64,000 nt of DNA from Actinopolyspora xinjiangensis (GCF_900104475.1 NZ_FNJR01000003.1:288917-352916), one strand, 5' to 3'. Numbered from the stretch's first letter, positions 53,380 through 62,985 are shown. Made by a program: numbers and translations. The notes: generated by a model not told the origin, from the sequence alone.

Positions 53380-54828
53380 ACTTGTTAGCATCACTGAAAT
53401 ATCGGTTCTGTGCTGGTCACAGCCGCAAGCCCCGCAGGACGTCCCGCGCGGCTCAGCGGCGGCCGACCAGAGGCCGAGAATACGAAAAGCACACGTCCCC
53501 GACGCGTTCTCCCAACGGCCGAATCGGGATGCTGTTACGTCGCGCCGCCCCGGTGCTCCCACGGCGACCACGTGCCACCGGGACGAACCACCCCGCCGAC
53601 GCGCGCGAAGGCCAACGATGCTCCGTCGAGCAGAGCGGCACGAAGGAGAGGACCGGATAATCTTCCCGGCACTATCGCACGGTTTTCGGAAGTGGACGGT
53701 GTCGCCCACCATCGCGGTAATCGTCGGAACCGACCTGGAATCCGGGGCGACTCGACACACCTGTCTGTCGAACTTCGTCACACACGCCCGTCGGGGCTCC
53801 GAGAACCGCGCGAAATCACTGTTCGCACAGCTCGGCGTGTGTTTCACACACCGAGGGAACACCACACACCGCGACGAACGAATCGTCACCGACCGAACCG
53901 GGAACGAACGGATGCATCCCGGCTCCGCGATGGAGTCACCAGTGGTTCCTGGTGACTCTTTCCCTCCCGGAAAAGCCACGGGTACCCTTACTCGGACGAC
54001 GAGCACACAAGCGTGACCGAAACGAGCGCGACGACTGAGTCCGTCCACTTTCTCAGCGCGAATCAGTTTTCGGTCACCCTGCCCCAGCGGTAACGGAATT
54101 CGCTTCCGATCCCAAGCAGTACCGGCCGGTGGGCACCGAACGCACGAGCTTCACAACTCATCGTTCAACGGTGTGTGGTGTTCACAACGAGGAAAACGAG
54201 TCTTCCCGTGAACCCGGATGCTATAAACCACGCCACATACGGCCACACCTCCCCTCGAATCGAGCTGTTTCACCCGAAGCCATTCGACCAACCACTCAGG
54301 CCCAGCCGAGACGGGATCAACCAACATCGCGAAAACTTGTATCGCACTCGCTGATCAAGAAGTCTATACACCGAGATCCCGGACGACAATCTCCCACCGC
54401 TCGAAACACACGAACGAGCTACGATCCCTCCGATCAAAACCACAAAGAAACAAGCAACACCAATTTACGAAATAAATTCACACCCCGTTGTCCCCCGCGG
54501 TTCCACGCCCAGGAGCACGAAACGGCCGCCCCCGACCGGGGCGCAGAACAGGTGTTGACCGCTCCGGTCGAGTGGGTCCCAGCGCAGCGAGACCGAGCTC
54601 CGCGAAGCCGCCGAGCGTATGATCAGTGAGGCGGTCAGACCGGCGAGCGCCGGTCACCGGAAGTGAGCCGCCGCTCACGCACCACGGGATCCTCCCGTCG
54701 GCACACCGAGGACGACGCCGGGGACGCGAACCGTCGGAGTCCGCGCTCCCCGGCTCACGCCCCGGGCGCCTGCGGTGCGGAGATGTACGAACCCAGAAAC
54801 GAGCGACGAGAACGAGAGTGACGAAACG
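53380..54828. other. About 1.45 kb without a recognisable gene
   Basis: Open frames here (for example plus-strand frames near 53363-54016 and 54129-54629) show no family resemblance or consistent codon bias. The part from about 54120 to 54480 is clearly lower in GC. An isolated terminator-like hairpin lies inside. It may hold a small RNA or decayed genes. Confidence 0.5.
53933..53958 (+). terminator. Orphan terminator-like hairpin
   Basis: A 10-bp perfect stem (GAGTCACCAG / CTGGTGACTC) with a 6-base loop is followed by TTTCCCT. No coding gene ends before it on the plus strand. Confidence 0.6.
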
Positions 54829-55668
54829 ATGAAGGTGCTGCTCGCCGGGTGTGGCGACCTCGGCACGGAGACGGGGCTGCGTTTCGCGGCCGCCGGGAAC
54901 CGGGTCCTCGGCCTGCGACGCGACCCGAGCCCGCTTCCCGCGCGGATCACCGGTCAGGCCGTGGATCTCACCCGGCAGCGCCCCCGGGTTCCCGACGACA
55001 CCGACGTCGTGGTCATCGTGCTCACCGCCGACCGGCGGAACGCCGCGGGCTACCGCTCCATCTATGTCGACGGTACGACCAACGTGCTCGACGCGGTCGA
55101 AGCGGCCGGGATCGAGCCACGGGTGCTGTTCGTCTCCTCCACGGCGGTCTACGGCGACATCGACGGCGAGGTGGACGAGAACACCCCCACCGAGCCCACC
55201 TCGGAGACGGGCGAAGTGCTGTTGGAAGCCGAGCACAGGCTGCGCGAGCGTTCACCGGAGGCGACCGTGCTGCGGCTGGCCGGCATATACGGTCCCGGCC
55301 GCACCGCTCTGATCGACCAGGTGCGTGACGGAACCGCACGAGCGGACGCCGTGCCCCATAACACGAACCGCATCCACCGCGACGACGCCGCCTCGGCCAT
55401 CGTCCACCTCACGACTGCGGTACCGGACCCGGCCCCGCTCTACGTGGGAGTGGACCACGAACCGGTCGACCGGGCTCAACTGCTGCGCTTCCTGGCCGAT
55501 GAGCTCGGGGCACCACAGCCTGCCGTGGACGATTCCGCCCCGGACAGAGGCCCCGGCAAGTGGTGCCGTGGCGACCGGTTGCGGGGCACGGGCTTTCGAT
55601 TCACCTACCCCACCTATCGCGAGGGGTACCGTGCCGTGCTCGCCGGGGAGGGCAGCCGTCATCCGTGA
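54829..55668 (+). CDS. NAD-dependent epimerase/dehydratase-like (extended SDR) protein
   Basis: 279 residues. The N-terminal motif VLLAGCGDLGTETGLRFAA is a variant Rossmann signature (GCGDLG), LFVSSTAVYGDIDGEVDENT supplies the Ser/Tyr region but the Tyr is not followed by the usual x3-Lys, and ATVLRLAGIYGPGRTALI is the NSDR/YeeZ-type element. It probably binds NAD(P), but catalysis is uncertain. ATG 54829 is the first Met before the motif. Confidence 0.85.
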   Translation: MKVLLAGCGDLGTETGLRFAAAGNRVLGLRRDPSPLPARITGQAVDLTRQRPRVPDDTDVVVIVLTADRRNAAGYRSIYVDGTTNVLDAVEAAGIEPRVLFVSSTAVYGDIDGEVDENTPTEPTSETGEVLLEAEHRLRERSPEATVLRLAGIYGPGRTALIDQVRDGTARADAVPHNTNRIHRDDAASAIVHLTTAVPDPAPLYVGVDHEPVDRAQLLRFLADELGAPQPAVDDSAPDRGPGKWCRGDRLRGTGFRFTYPTYREGYRAVLAGEGSRHP

Positions 55669-55754
55669 CGCGGTGCCGGACGACGAGACCGCGGTCGGTC
55701 CCCACGGGACACGGCACGGGCTGATCCCACGGATGTCGCTCCGACTGGTCGTGC

Positions 55755-56228
55755 TCACAGTTCACGCTCGTAGTACAGCATCCGTGTCTCGGGGCGTCCT
55801 TCGCGTTCGAGGTTGGTGAAGCCGAACTTCTCGTACACCGCCCGCGCCGCGCTGTCGCTGAACGCCGTGCCCAGTTCCATCGTGGCCGCACCTCGCTGCC
55901 GGGCGACGCGCATCGCGGCGTCCAGCACCTCGCTGCCGTGGCCCCGCCCCCGCTGTTCGGGTACCACGTAGAACTCCTCGAGCAGGCACACCGGCCTGGC
56001 GGTGAACAGGTGGTCGCGGAACCGAAGCTGTGCCACCCCCACGTGCTCGGGGCCTGCCAGCACGAAAACGCTGAGCTCGGTCGCGACGTGCGTACGAACC
56101 CGCTCGACCAGCCTGCCCGCGCCCGGTGTGGGCTCGTCGAACTCCCGCTGGAACCGATCGAGCAGTTCCGCGACCTCCTCCGCCTCGGCAGTACCAGCCA
56201 CCCGACAACGGGTTCGCGACGTGTCCAT
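55755..56228 (-). CDS. GNAT-family N-acetyltransferase
   Basis: About 157 residues. The acetyl-CoA loop is VVPEQRGRGHGSEVLDAAM (Q/RxxGxG/A type), and AARAVYEKFGFTNLEREGRP is the typical C-terminal end. ATG 56228 is preferred; upstream GAGGA is very close. Substrate unknown. It lies next to, but is not clearly part of, the nucleoside cluster. Confidence 0.9.
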   Translation of the reverse strand: MDTSRTRCRVAGTAEAEEVAELLDRFQREFDEPTPGAGRLVERVRTHVATELSVFVLAGPEHVGVAQLRFRDHLFTARPVCLLEEFYVVPEQRGRGHGSEVLDAAMRVARQRGAATMELGTAFSDSAARAVYEKFGFTNLEREGRPETRMLYYEREL

Positions 56229-56367
56229 TCCTCGAAAGTACCGCCGATCACCCGGCGGCACCGAAGTATCCGCGGCGCTCCACCGATTCCGTCCCGGGAC
56301 CTCCGTTCCGTGTCGGAACGCGACGAGGCTCCTCGGGCGGTACCACTCGTACTCACATTTCGCGTGC

Positions 56368-57600
56368 TCAGTGCCCGTACCTCACCGAACCCCGGAGCAG
56401 TGCCACACCGACCAGGCACACCACCAGCGTCACCGGACCGATCACCCACCAGCCACCGGCGACGGTGACGACCAGCCCCATCAACGGCGGGCCCGCCAAC
56501 GAGCCCAGGCTCCCGAGCTGGGCTACCAGCCCGTTGGCGGTTCCGATCCGCCGCGCGCTCGACACCACCATCGGCACGGCCGCGAAGACGGCGGCCACGA
56601 CCGCCTCGTTGGCCAGGGCGACCAGCACCGCCCCGCCCACCGAGAGGACCACTCCTCCGAAACCGGCGAAGGCCACGAGCGCCCCGACCGGCATGAGCAC
56701 GCCGACCACGAACACACGCGCGATCCGCGTCCCCCTGCGCAGCAACCCACTGGTGACGAAACCACCGATCACTCCGATCAGGGAGATCAGCCCGGTCAGA
56801 GTTCCCGCCTGAGCCGTGGGTACGCCGAAGGACTCCGCGAGATAGGTCGGGAAGAGCGTCACCAGGGAGACGATCACGGCACTCGCGGTGGCGAATCCCG
56901 ACGCCAACGCCAGCGGCCGCGCGAACTCCAGCGGCGCGCTACGAGCCCGCTCGGCGTCCGCATCATCGCTCCGGCCCTCCCCGATCGTGCCCCGCGGCAC
57001 CGTCGCGGCCACCAGAACGGCCAGCACCGCCACTGCCCCGGCGGCGATCGCGAGCCAAGCGCGCCACCCCAGGACCGCCGAGACCGTTCCCCCGGCGAAG
57101 GAGCCCAGCGCCAGTCCCACCGGGAGGAAGGTCCCCCACACGGCCAACGCCGCCGTGCGGCGGGCACCGTTCCCGAGCGACATCACCAGCACCGGAGCGG
57201 TGACCACGACGACCACATAACCGAGGCTTTCCAGCAGCCTCGTGGCGAGCAACGCCGTGAACCCGTCCAACCGGGCGAGCAACGCCCCCGAAGCCGCCAT
57301 CACGACCAGTCCGCTCAACAACAACGATTTCTTGCCCGCCGAACGGGTCACGAAACCGACCAGGAGCCCCAGCACGGCGGCGGTGGCCGTCACGGACGAC
57401 GAGATCAGCCCCACCTGGCTGATCGACAGTCCGAGCTCTCCCCGCAGCTCACCCGATACCGGACCGATCTTTCCGATGCTGGCGGCCGCGAGCACGCCCG
57501 AGGCGTAGATCGCCGAGAACTTCGGCCAATAGGCCCTGATCCCCACCGAGTCAGCCGCGTCCTTTCGGAGGTCATCACTCACCTCGGAATCTTCACGCAT
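56368..57600 (-). CDS. MFS transporter at the edge of the deazapurine cluster
   Basis: About 410 residues with twelve helices. Typical segments are LVVMAASGALLARLDGFTAL, GTFLPVGLALGSFAGGTVSA and TANGLVAQLGSLGSLAGPPL, resembling CynX/NimT-like MFS proteins. ATG 57600 has a GAAAGGTGA site upstream. It is divergent from the PfkB kinase with about 110 bases between. Export of the nucleoside product is an attractive inferred role. Confidence 0.85.
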   Translation of the reverse strand: MREDSEVSDDLRKDAADSVGIRAYWPKFSAIYASGVLAAASIGKIGPVSGELRGELGLSISQVGLISSSVTATAAVLGLLVGFVTRSAGKKSLLLSGLVVMAASGALLARLDGFTALLATRLLESLGYVVVVVTAPVLVMSLGNGARRTAALAVWGTFLPVGLALGSFAGGTVSAVLGWRAWLAIAAGAVAVLAVLVAATVPRGTIGEGRSDDADAERARSAPLEFARPLALASGFATASAVIVSLVTLFPTYLAESFGVPTAQAGTLTGLISLIGVIGGFVTSGLLRRGTRIARVFVVGVLMPVGALVAFAGFGGVVLSVGGAVLVALANEAVVAAVFAAVPMVVSSARRIGTANGLVAQLGSLGSLAGPPLMGLVVTVAGGWWVIGPVTLVVCLVGVALLRGSVRYGH

Positions 57601-57709
57601 TGCGGAGTCACCTTTCGACACGTGACGGGCGGTTCTCGTGCGTTCGGCCGATCACAACCGGACATTCTCCGGGTATGGTTCCGGCGACGAACTCCGGAAA
57701 GGAAAAACG

Positions 57710-58642
57710 GTGACGATCACAGCGGATGTTCAGAACCGTCGAAATCCCCGTGTCGTCGTTGTCGGTTCCATGGTGGTGGACCGCAAGTTCTTCGAGGCCG
57801 GCGAGTACGCCACCGGCGGAGAGGACGGCACCGTGTGGCACGTCGAACAACGCCCCGGAGGGATCGGGCGCAACGTGGCGATCAACCTGGCCCGCCTGGG
57901 AGCGCGCGTTTCCTTCGTCGCGGTGTCCGGGGACGACGAGCGGTCCCGGGAACTCGAACTCGGACTGCGCGGGGCCGGGGTGTCGGTCACGGCTCACCGC
58001 GTCCCCGACGGTCTCGGAGTCGTCGAGCTCTTCCTGGACGCGGACCGCAACCTCACGGCCACGACGGTGCGGCTTCCCGACCGGGCGGAAAGCCTCGCCC
58101 TGCGGTGCGGGGAAGTCGAGCGCCTCGTTTCGGCGGCCGACGGCGTGGTGGTCGAGACCGGACTCGACCCGCGTCTCGTCGAATGGCTGCGGAACGGGTC
58201 GCGCCGGGGTGGAGCCGTCCTGTGCGGCCTGCCGAGCAGGCTCGATGATCCGGACGTGCTCGCCGAATCGTTGTCCACGTACGACGTGCTCGTGCTGAAT
58301 CATCGCGAGGCCGCGCGACTGCTGGGGCGGGCGCACGACGATGTGGCCACGGCCGAACGGCACGCTCGGCTGCTGCGAGCCCACTTCGCCCGCACCGTGG
58401 TGGTCACCTGCGGATCGTCAGGAGCGCTGCTGATCGGGCCGGACCACTCCTCGTTACGGCTCCCCGCGGGCGACGGGCCGTGCCGGGACGACACCGGAGC
58501 GGGTGACGCGCTGGCGGCGACGTTCCTCGCGCACCTGCTCCGGGGTGGTGAGCCCGGCACCGCGCTGCGCCACGGCATGAGCGCGGCGACACTGACCCTG
58601 CGGTGCCGGAAGGCCACCTGCGTACGACTCGCGCTGGTGTAG
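57710..58642 (+). CDS. PfkB-family carbohydrate/nucleoside kinase
   Basis: About 310 residues. The N-terminal motif RPGGIGRNVAINLARLGARV is the PfkB substrate signature and DDTGAGDALAATFLAHLLRG (near 261) holds the catalytic Asp. Family members phosphorylate ribose, adenosine or related compounds. In this setting it could make ribose phosphate or act on a nucleoside; phosphorylating the final product would be hazardous for the host, so a sugar role seems likelier. GTG 57710 follows GGAAAGG. It converges on ubiX with four bases between stops. Confidence 0.88.
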   Translation: MTITADVQNRRNPRVVVVGSMVVDRKFFEAGEYATGGEDGTVWHVEQRPGGIGRNVAINLARLGARVSFVAVSGDDERSRELELGLRGAGVSVTAHRVPDGLGVVELFLDADRNLTATTVRLPDRAESLALRCGEVERLVSAADGVVVETGLDPRLVEWLRNGSRRGGAVLCGLPSRLDDPDVLAESLSTYDVLVLNHREAARLLGRAHDDVATAERHARLLRAHFARTVVVTCGSSGALLIGPDHSSLRLPAGDGPCRDDTGAGDALAATFLAHLLRGGEPGTALRHGMSAATLTLRCRKATCVRLALV

Positions 58643-58646
58643 CCGG

Positions 58647-59252
58647 TCACGAAGCGGAGAACTCCAGGGAGGGATCGGTGGAGAACTCCGAACGCTCACC
58701 GGTCCAGCGCACGGCGTTGGGCGGCCGCAGACCGATCAGGTCCAGGCAACGCGCCACGGTGTGGTCGACCACGTCCTCCAGGGTGTGCGGACGCTGGTAG
58801 AAGGCCGGTACCGGAGGCATGACGACACCTCCCGCGCTGGTGACTTCGCTCATCAGCCGCAGGTGCCCCGCGTGCAGCGGAGTCTCGCGGACGGTCAGGA
58901 CCAGTGGACGCCGCTCCTTGAGCTGCACGTCGGCCGCGCGTATCAGCAGGTTGTCGTCGAAACTGTTCGCGATTCCCGACAGCGTTCTGATACTGCAGGG
59001 CATCACCAGCATTCCCCGGGTGGGGAACGAACCACTGGCGATCGAGGCGCCGAGATCGTGTTCACCGTGCACGACCGAGGCCTTTTCCTTGACCTGGGCG
59101 GGACTCAGCTCGGTCTCCTGGCTGAGGGTGGCGCGGGCGTGCCGTGTGAGCACCAGATGCGTTTCCACACCGAGCTCGTTCAACGCGTCGAGAGCGCGGA
59201 CGCCGTAAACGACTCCCGAGGCCCCCGTGATACCGACAATCACTGGATGCAT
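58647..59252 (-). CDS. ubiX: Flavin prenyltransferase
   Basis: 201 residues. UbiX/Pad1 signatures: VGITGASGVVYGVRALDAL, FPTRGMLVMPCSIRTLSGIA, and RPLVLTVRETPLHAGHLRLM. It attaches a dimethylallyl group to FMN to make prenyl-FMN, the cofactor of UbiD decarboxylases. The partner UbiD gene lies 21 bases upstream in the same operon. Confidence 0.95.
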   Translation of the reverse strand: MHPVIVGITGASGVVYGVRALDALNELGVETHLVLTRHARATLSQETELSPAQVKEKASVVHGEHDLGASIASGSFPTRGMLVMPCSIRTLSGIANSFDDNLLIRAADVQLKERRPLVLTVRETPLHAGHLRLMSEVTSAGGVVMPPVPAFYQRPHTLEDVVDHTVARCLDLIGLRPPNAVRWTGERSEFSTDPSLEFSAS

Positions 59253-59273
59253 GTGAAACCGCTCTCGCTCGAC

Positions 59274-60482
59274 TCAGAATTCGACCGGCCAGCCATCGGG
59301 TTTCCTGTCGAAGACGAACCCGACCCGATCACCGTACTCGACACCCTTGCGGTAGTAGGTGTGTTTCTCGACCGAGAAACCGTAAACCGCCACCATCTGC
59401 CAGAAGTCCTCGGACTCCGGGGCGCAGACCACCATCTTCGAACGCACGTCGAAGTCCATGGCCGCGCGGAGCAGCTCTTCGGACGGTTCCGGGCTGACGA
59501 CCACGGCCAGGAACTCGGCCCGGGCGGCGTGCGGATAAACCACCGACTCCACCGGGAATCCCCGCTCCACCAGATGCGCGTACATGAGGTACTCGTTCTG
59601 CAGGGACATGAGGGTCAGCCCCGACTCCGCCCCGGTGACGATGGTCGGGTAGTAGGGGCTCTCCGCCGAGGCCACCTCCGTCACCTCCAGCACGGGACTC
59701 TCCCGCGCGGGAACGTAGTAGCCCTTGAACTCCGCGAACGGACCCTCGGTCTCGAGCGTGCCTCCCACTTTTCCGGTCAACACGTACTGCGCGTCGACCG
59801 GCACACCGAACCGGTCGTCGAGCACGAGCTGTTCACCGGCCAGCCGGGCGGCGACCTCGAAGTCGCTTCCCCCCGAGGTCAGCCGCGAGGCGCCGGCCAG
59901 CAGGTGGACGGGGCTGGCGCCGATGAACACCGTCACGTCCATCGACTCACCGGCCTCGAGGTGGCGGGACCAGTTCCGGTGCGCGTCGGTGCGGGGATCG
60001 AAGAAGATCCTGGCCCGGTGCGAGTCGACGATCTGCACGCGGTAGACCCCGAGGTTGACCTCCCCTTCCGGTGATCTCGTGATGCCGACCCCCGCCGTGA
60101 TGTAGCGACCGGCGTCGCCGGGGCGGTGCTGGGGGACCGGCAGAGCGTCCAGGCCGGACAACGTCTTCCAGTCCCGCTGTCGGGTGAGGACTCCCGGGCC
60201 GGGGGCGCGCAGTCGGCGCTCCAGCTGTTCGGCCCAGTGGGCGCCGTCCAGTCCCATCGCCTCGAGCAGGACCGGCTTCGGGCACGGATTGACCAGCACC
60301 GCCGCACCCGGATGCCCCACGACCTCGGAGAAGAGCACGGTGGGACGTCTTCCCAGCCGTCTCTCCTCCTCGGCCGTCCACCTGGTCAGCTCCACGATCG
60401 GCGACAGCGGGGTGTCGTGCACGCTCACCTCGGTGGCCCGGTAGAAACCGGGCAGCCGTAACGAAGGCGCTTCGGCACTCAT
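59274..60482 (-). CDS. UbiD-family prenyl-FMN decarboxylase
   Basis: 402 residues. Family segments include PTVLFSEVVGHPGAAVLVNP, NLGVYRVQIVDSHRARIFF, the GASPVHLLAGAS metal/cofactor loop and FAEFKGYYVPARESPVLEVT, with the acidic residues of the ERE region partly visible. UbiD enzymes remove carboxylates from unsaturated or aromatic substrates. In this cluster the natural substrate is a 7-carboxy-7-deazapurine nucleotide (inferred). The ATG overlaps the Nudix stop by four bases. Confidence 0.9.
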   Translation of the reverse strand: MSAEAPSLRLPGFYRATEVSVHDTPLSPIVELTRWTAEEERRLGRRPTVLFSEVVGHPGAAVLVNPCPKPVLLEAMGLDGAHWAEQLERRLRAPGPGVLTRQRDWKTLSGLDALPVPQHRPGDAGRYITAGVGITRSPEGEVNLGVYRVQIVDSHRARIFFDPRTDAHRNWSRHLEAGESMDVTVFIGASPVHLLAGASRLTSGGSDFEVAARLAGEQLVLDDRFGVPVDAQYVLTGKVGGTLETEGPFAEFKGYYVPARESPVLEVTEVASAESPYYPTIVTGAESGLTLMSLQNEYLMYAHLVERGFPVESVVYPHAARAEFLAVVVSPEPSEELLRAAMDFDVRSKMVVCAPESEDFWQMVAVYGFSVEKHTYYRKGVEYGDRVGFVFDRKPDGWPVEF

Positions 60483-60988
60483 CGGGGACTCCCAACCGCA
60501 CGTCCGACGACAGTGCTCATTCGCAGTTTGTCCTCGTGCAGGCGGTCCGCTATCTCCTGCTCGGGAACCGCCATGACACCGGCGTCGCTGAGTATGCGGT
60601 AGTCCGTCGAGTGCAACGGCATCTCCTCCGGAACCGCCTGGCGGAGTCCGTCGACGTTGTGCCCCCGAAAGCCCGCTTCGAGCGTGTGGGTTCCCCGTTC
60701 CAGGTAGCAGGTCATGTTGATCTGGAAGGGACTGCCGTCCGGCCAGGACCCGATGATGTCGTAGACGGCGAAGCACAGGGGGTCCCGCATTCGACACCCG
60801 GTCTCCTCGCGCACCTCGCGCACGGCGGCGTCCCGCGTCTGCTCACCGACCTCCACGCCACCGCCCGGCAGCAGCCAGTTGCCCGCGAACGGCCCGTTGC
60901 GCTGCCGCACGAACGTCACCGTCCCGGCCGGGCCCGGCACCACTGCCAAACAGGCGACGAGTACGCGTTCGTAACGCCTTCCGCTCAC
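60479..60988 (-). CDS. Nudix hydrolase
   Basis: 169 residues. The Nudix box at about 43-65 is complete (GGVEVGEQTRDAAVREVREE then TGC), so it should hydrolyse a nucleoside phosphate. The published tubercidin cluster has a Nudix enzyme (TubG) that releases the nucleoside from its monophosphate; the same role is inferred here. GTG 60988 overlaps the transferase stop and its stop overlaps ubiD. Confidence 0.92.
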   Translation of the reverse strand: MSGRRYERVLVACLAVVPGPAGTVTFVRQRNGPFAGNWLLPGGGVEVGEQTRDAAVREVREETGCRMRDPLCFAVYDIIGSWPDGSPFQINMTCYLERGTHTLEAGFRGHNVDGLRQAVPEEMPLHSTDYRILSDAGVMAVPEQEIADRLHEDKLRMSTVVGRAVGSPR

Positions 60989-61548
60989 TCTCGAACTCCG
61001 GATCCCGTCGGCATCGGTACGTCACGCGTGACCGCATCGGCTGGGATTCGTCGGTCCTCCCAGGGGAACACCACCCAGTCGTCCAACTCCACCGCGGCCA
61101 TGTCCGGCGTGCTCCCTCCTCGCAGCATGCGGACCAGCACAACGGTACACACGAACGTTGGACCGACGGTGTCCAGTTCGGCACGCACCGCGTCCAAAGT
61201 ATCGCCCGCACCGGCCACGTCGTCGACCACCAGCACGCGCTTATCGCGCATCTCACGCGGATCGGACATCCACCGCACCTCGGGGCGGCCCTTCTCGGAG
61301 TAGCGACCGGTCCCGAGGTTGCGCCGCACCGACACGATGCCGAACTCGGGCACCCCGAGGACGTTCGACAGCGAAACGGCGGGCACGAGTCCACCTCGCG
61401 AGATCCCCAGCACGCAGTCGAACCCGAAGCCGTTCCGCGTCATTCGCTCGGCGATTCCCCGAACCGCCTGGTCGAAGTCGGGCCAGCTCAACAGGTACAG
61501 CACCGACCGCCGCCACAGGTCCGGCGACTCGGTCTCTTCCACTGACAT
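60985..61548 (-). CDS. Type I phosphoribosyltransferase, probable 7-carboxy-7-deazaguanine PRPP transferase
   Basis: 187 residues. The PRPP loop VLVVDDVAGAGDT is at residues 105-117, and the N-terminal CVLGISRGGLVPAVSLSNVL is typical of this group. Standard enzymes join PRPP to a purine-type base. In tubercidin biosynthesis TubE uses PRPP with 7-carboxy-7-deazaguanine, and this gene is the obvious counterpart. It follows a 223-base space after the reductase gene. Confidence 0.88.
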   Translation of the reverse strand: MSVEETESPDLWRRSVLYLLSWPDFDQAVRGIAERMTRNGFGFDCVLGISRGGLVPAVSLSNVLGVPEFGIVSVRRNLGTGRYSEKGRPEVRWMSDPREMRDKRVLVVDDVAGAGDTLDAVRAELDTVGPTFVCTVVLVRMLRGGSTPDMAAVELDDWVVFPWEDRRIPADAVTRDVPMPTGSGVRE

Positions 61549-61648
61549 CGATCCATCCCTTCCGGAGGTCGGCCCCGTGCTGGGAACCGGGTGCTGGGAG
61601 CAGTTCGAACGCGCCGGGGCCAGCTCGACGCCGGGGCGGCGCGAACCG

Positions 61649-61677
61649 CCCGCGCCCCACGCCGTGAGAGGCGCGGG
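61649..61677 (-). terminator. Hairpin between the reductase and transferase genes
   Basis: An 8-bp stem (CCCGCGCC / GGCGCGGG) with a 13-base loop lies within the only long gap of the leftward cluster. It may split the cluster into two transcripts or attenuate it. Confidence 0.4.
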
Positions 61678-61770
61678 TTCCGCTCGGCCTCCCCGCGGCT
61701 TCGACCGGTTCCTACTGCGCGGGTGTTCGAAAGGTTCCGGCCGTCGTCCTCTGTGGCCGGTGTGTCCGCC

Positions 61771-62943
61771 CTAGGACGAGGACGCCTCGGCCAGGAAGTC
61801 CGCTCGGTAGTCCGGATGCACCTGACGGGTCCGTTCCACGGCGTGCGGTCGGTTCTCCCCCAGCCCGGCGGGGGTGACCCTGGTGAACTCGGCCTTGTCG
61901 TGCAGCTCGGCGATGTCCAGTGCTCCCGAGTAGCTCACACCGGAACGGATGCCTCCGGTGTACTGGGTGAGTACCGTGTCGAGCCCGCCGAGGTAGTCGA
62001 AGCTCGCCTCCACCCCCTCGGGAACGTACTCCTCGAGTTCCCGTCGGGTGATGCGCTCACCGCGCTGGCGCTTCAGGGTCAGTGGCACGCCCAGCGTGAC
62101 GAACCCCGTGGTCACCTTGTACTTCGCGCCGTCCTGCTCCACGAGCAACGCCGCGCTCTCGTCGACCCCCGCCAGCATGGAGCCGAGCATGACGCTGGAG
62201 GCCCCGGCCGCGAGCGCCTTGACCATGTCGCCGGAGGAGCGGACACCGCCGTCGGCGACGACCGGTACGTCGAACTCGGCCGCGGCCTCGGCGCAGTCCA
62301 TGATCGCGGTGATCTGCGGCACGCCGGCGCCGGCCACCTGCCGAGTCGTACAGATACCGCCCGGACCGATCCCCACCTTGACCGCCTGCGCGCCCGCCTC
62401 GACGAGGTCACGGGTGCCATCCGCGGTGGCGACGTTACCCGCCATCAGCCCCACGTCCGGGTGGTTCTCCCGCAGTTTCTCCAGCGCTGCCAGGGTCTGC
62501 GTCGAGTGGCCGTGGGCTATGTCGATGACGAGCACGTCGACCCCGGCATCGACCAGCTGCCTCGCGCGCTCCAGGAACTCGTCCCTGACACCGACGGCGG
62601 CACCGACACGCAGCCTCCCCCACTCGTCCCGACTGGCGCCCGGAAAACTCGTCTCCTCGGCCGGGGTGCTCTTGACCTCGGCGACCTGTCGCGCCTGTTC
62701 CTCGACGGGCTGCATCCGGTGCACGAAACCGCATCCACCGGCACGAGCCATGCCGACCGCCATCTCGGCCCCCGTGCACCACGGCGTGTTGGCCGAGACC
62801 AGCGGCGTCCCCAGCGTGATGTCAGTGGTCAGCCGGGTCGACAGCTCCACATCGCGGCGGCTGTGCGCGCGTGTCCGCTGAGGAACCAGCAGCACGTCGT
62901 CGAAGGACAGTCCGCTCCGAACTCTCGGTTTACGAAAAGACAC
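61771..62943 (-). CDS. IMPDH/GMP reductase-family enzyme without CBS domains
   Basis: 390 residues of the (beta/alpha)8 family. The catalytic loop is GIGPGGICTTR with Cys at 198; the CTTR form is that of GMP reductases rather than IMP dehydrogenases. The N-terminal SANTPWCTG replaces the usual SAxMDTVTE. The phosphate site (VVADGGVRSSGDMVKAL, GSMLAG) is intact. GMP reductases remove the 2-amino group with NADPH. In the tubercidin pathway TubD performs this step on the 7-deazaguanine nucleotide, and I infer the same role here. Confidence 0.88.
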   Translation of the reverse strand: MSFRKPRVRSGLSFDDVLLVPQRTRAHSRRDVELSTRLTTDITLGTPLVSANTPWCTGAEMAVGMARAGGCGFVHRMQPVEEQARQVAEVKSTPAEETSFPGASRDEWGRLRVGAAVGVRDEFLERARQLVDAGVDVLVIDIAHGHSTQTLAALEKLRENHPDVGLMAGNVATADGTRDLVEAGAQAVKVGIGPGGICTTRQVAGAGVPQITAIMDCAEAAAEFDVPVVADGGVRSSGDMVKALAAGASSVMLGSMLAGVDESAALLVEQDGAKYKVTTGFVTLGVPLTLKRQRGERITRRELEEYVPEGVEASFDYLGGLDTVLTQYTGGIRSGVSYSGALDIAELHDKAEFTRVTPAGLGENRPHAVERTRQVHPDYRADFLAEASSS

Positions 62944-62985
62944 GAAACCTCCAAACGCGTTCCGTTCCGGTGCTGTGCCGGGAAG

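Noticed and set aside
53092-54048. 318-residue minus-strand frame
   Set aside because: Only its last 54 codons, from the ATG with a ribosome site, look plausible; the upstream part crosses the AT-rich operator region and resembles no protein.
54129-54629. 166-residue plus-strand frame
   Set aside because: Composition is Arg/Thr/Pro/Ser-rich without hydrophobic core or family match, in a lower-GC gap; probably a chance frame.
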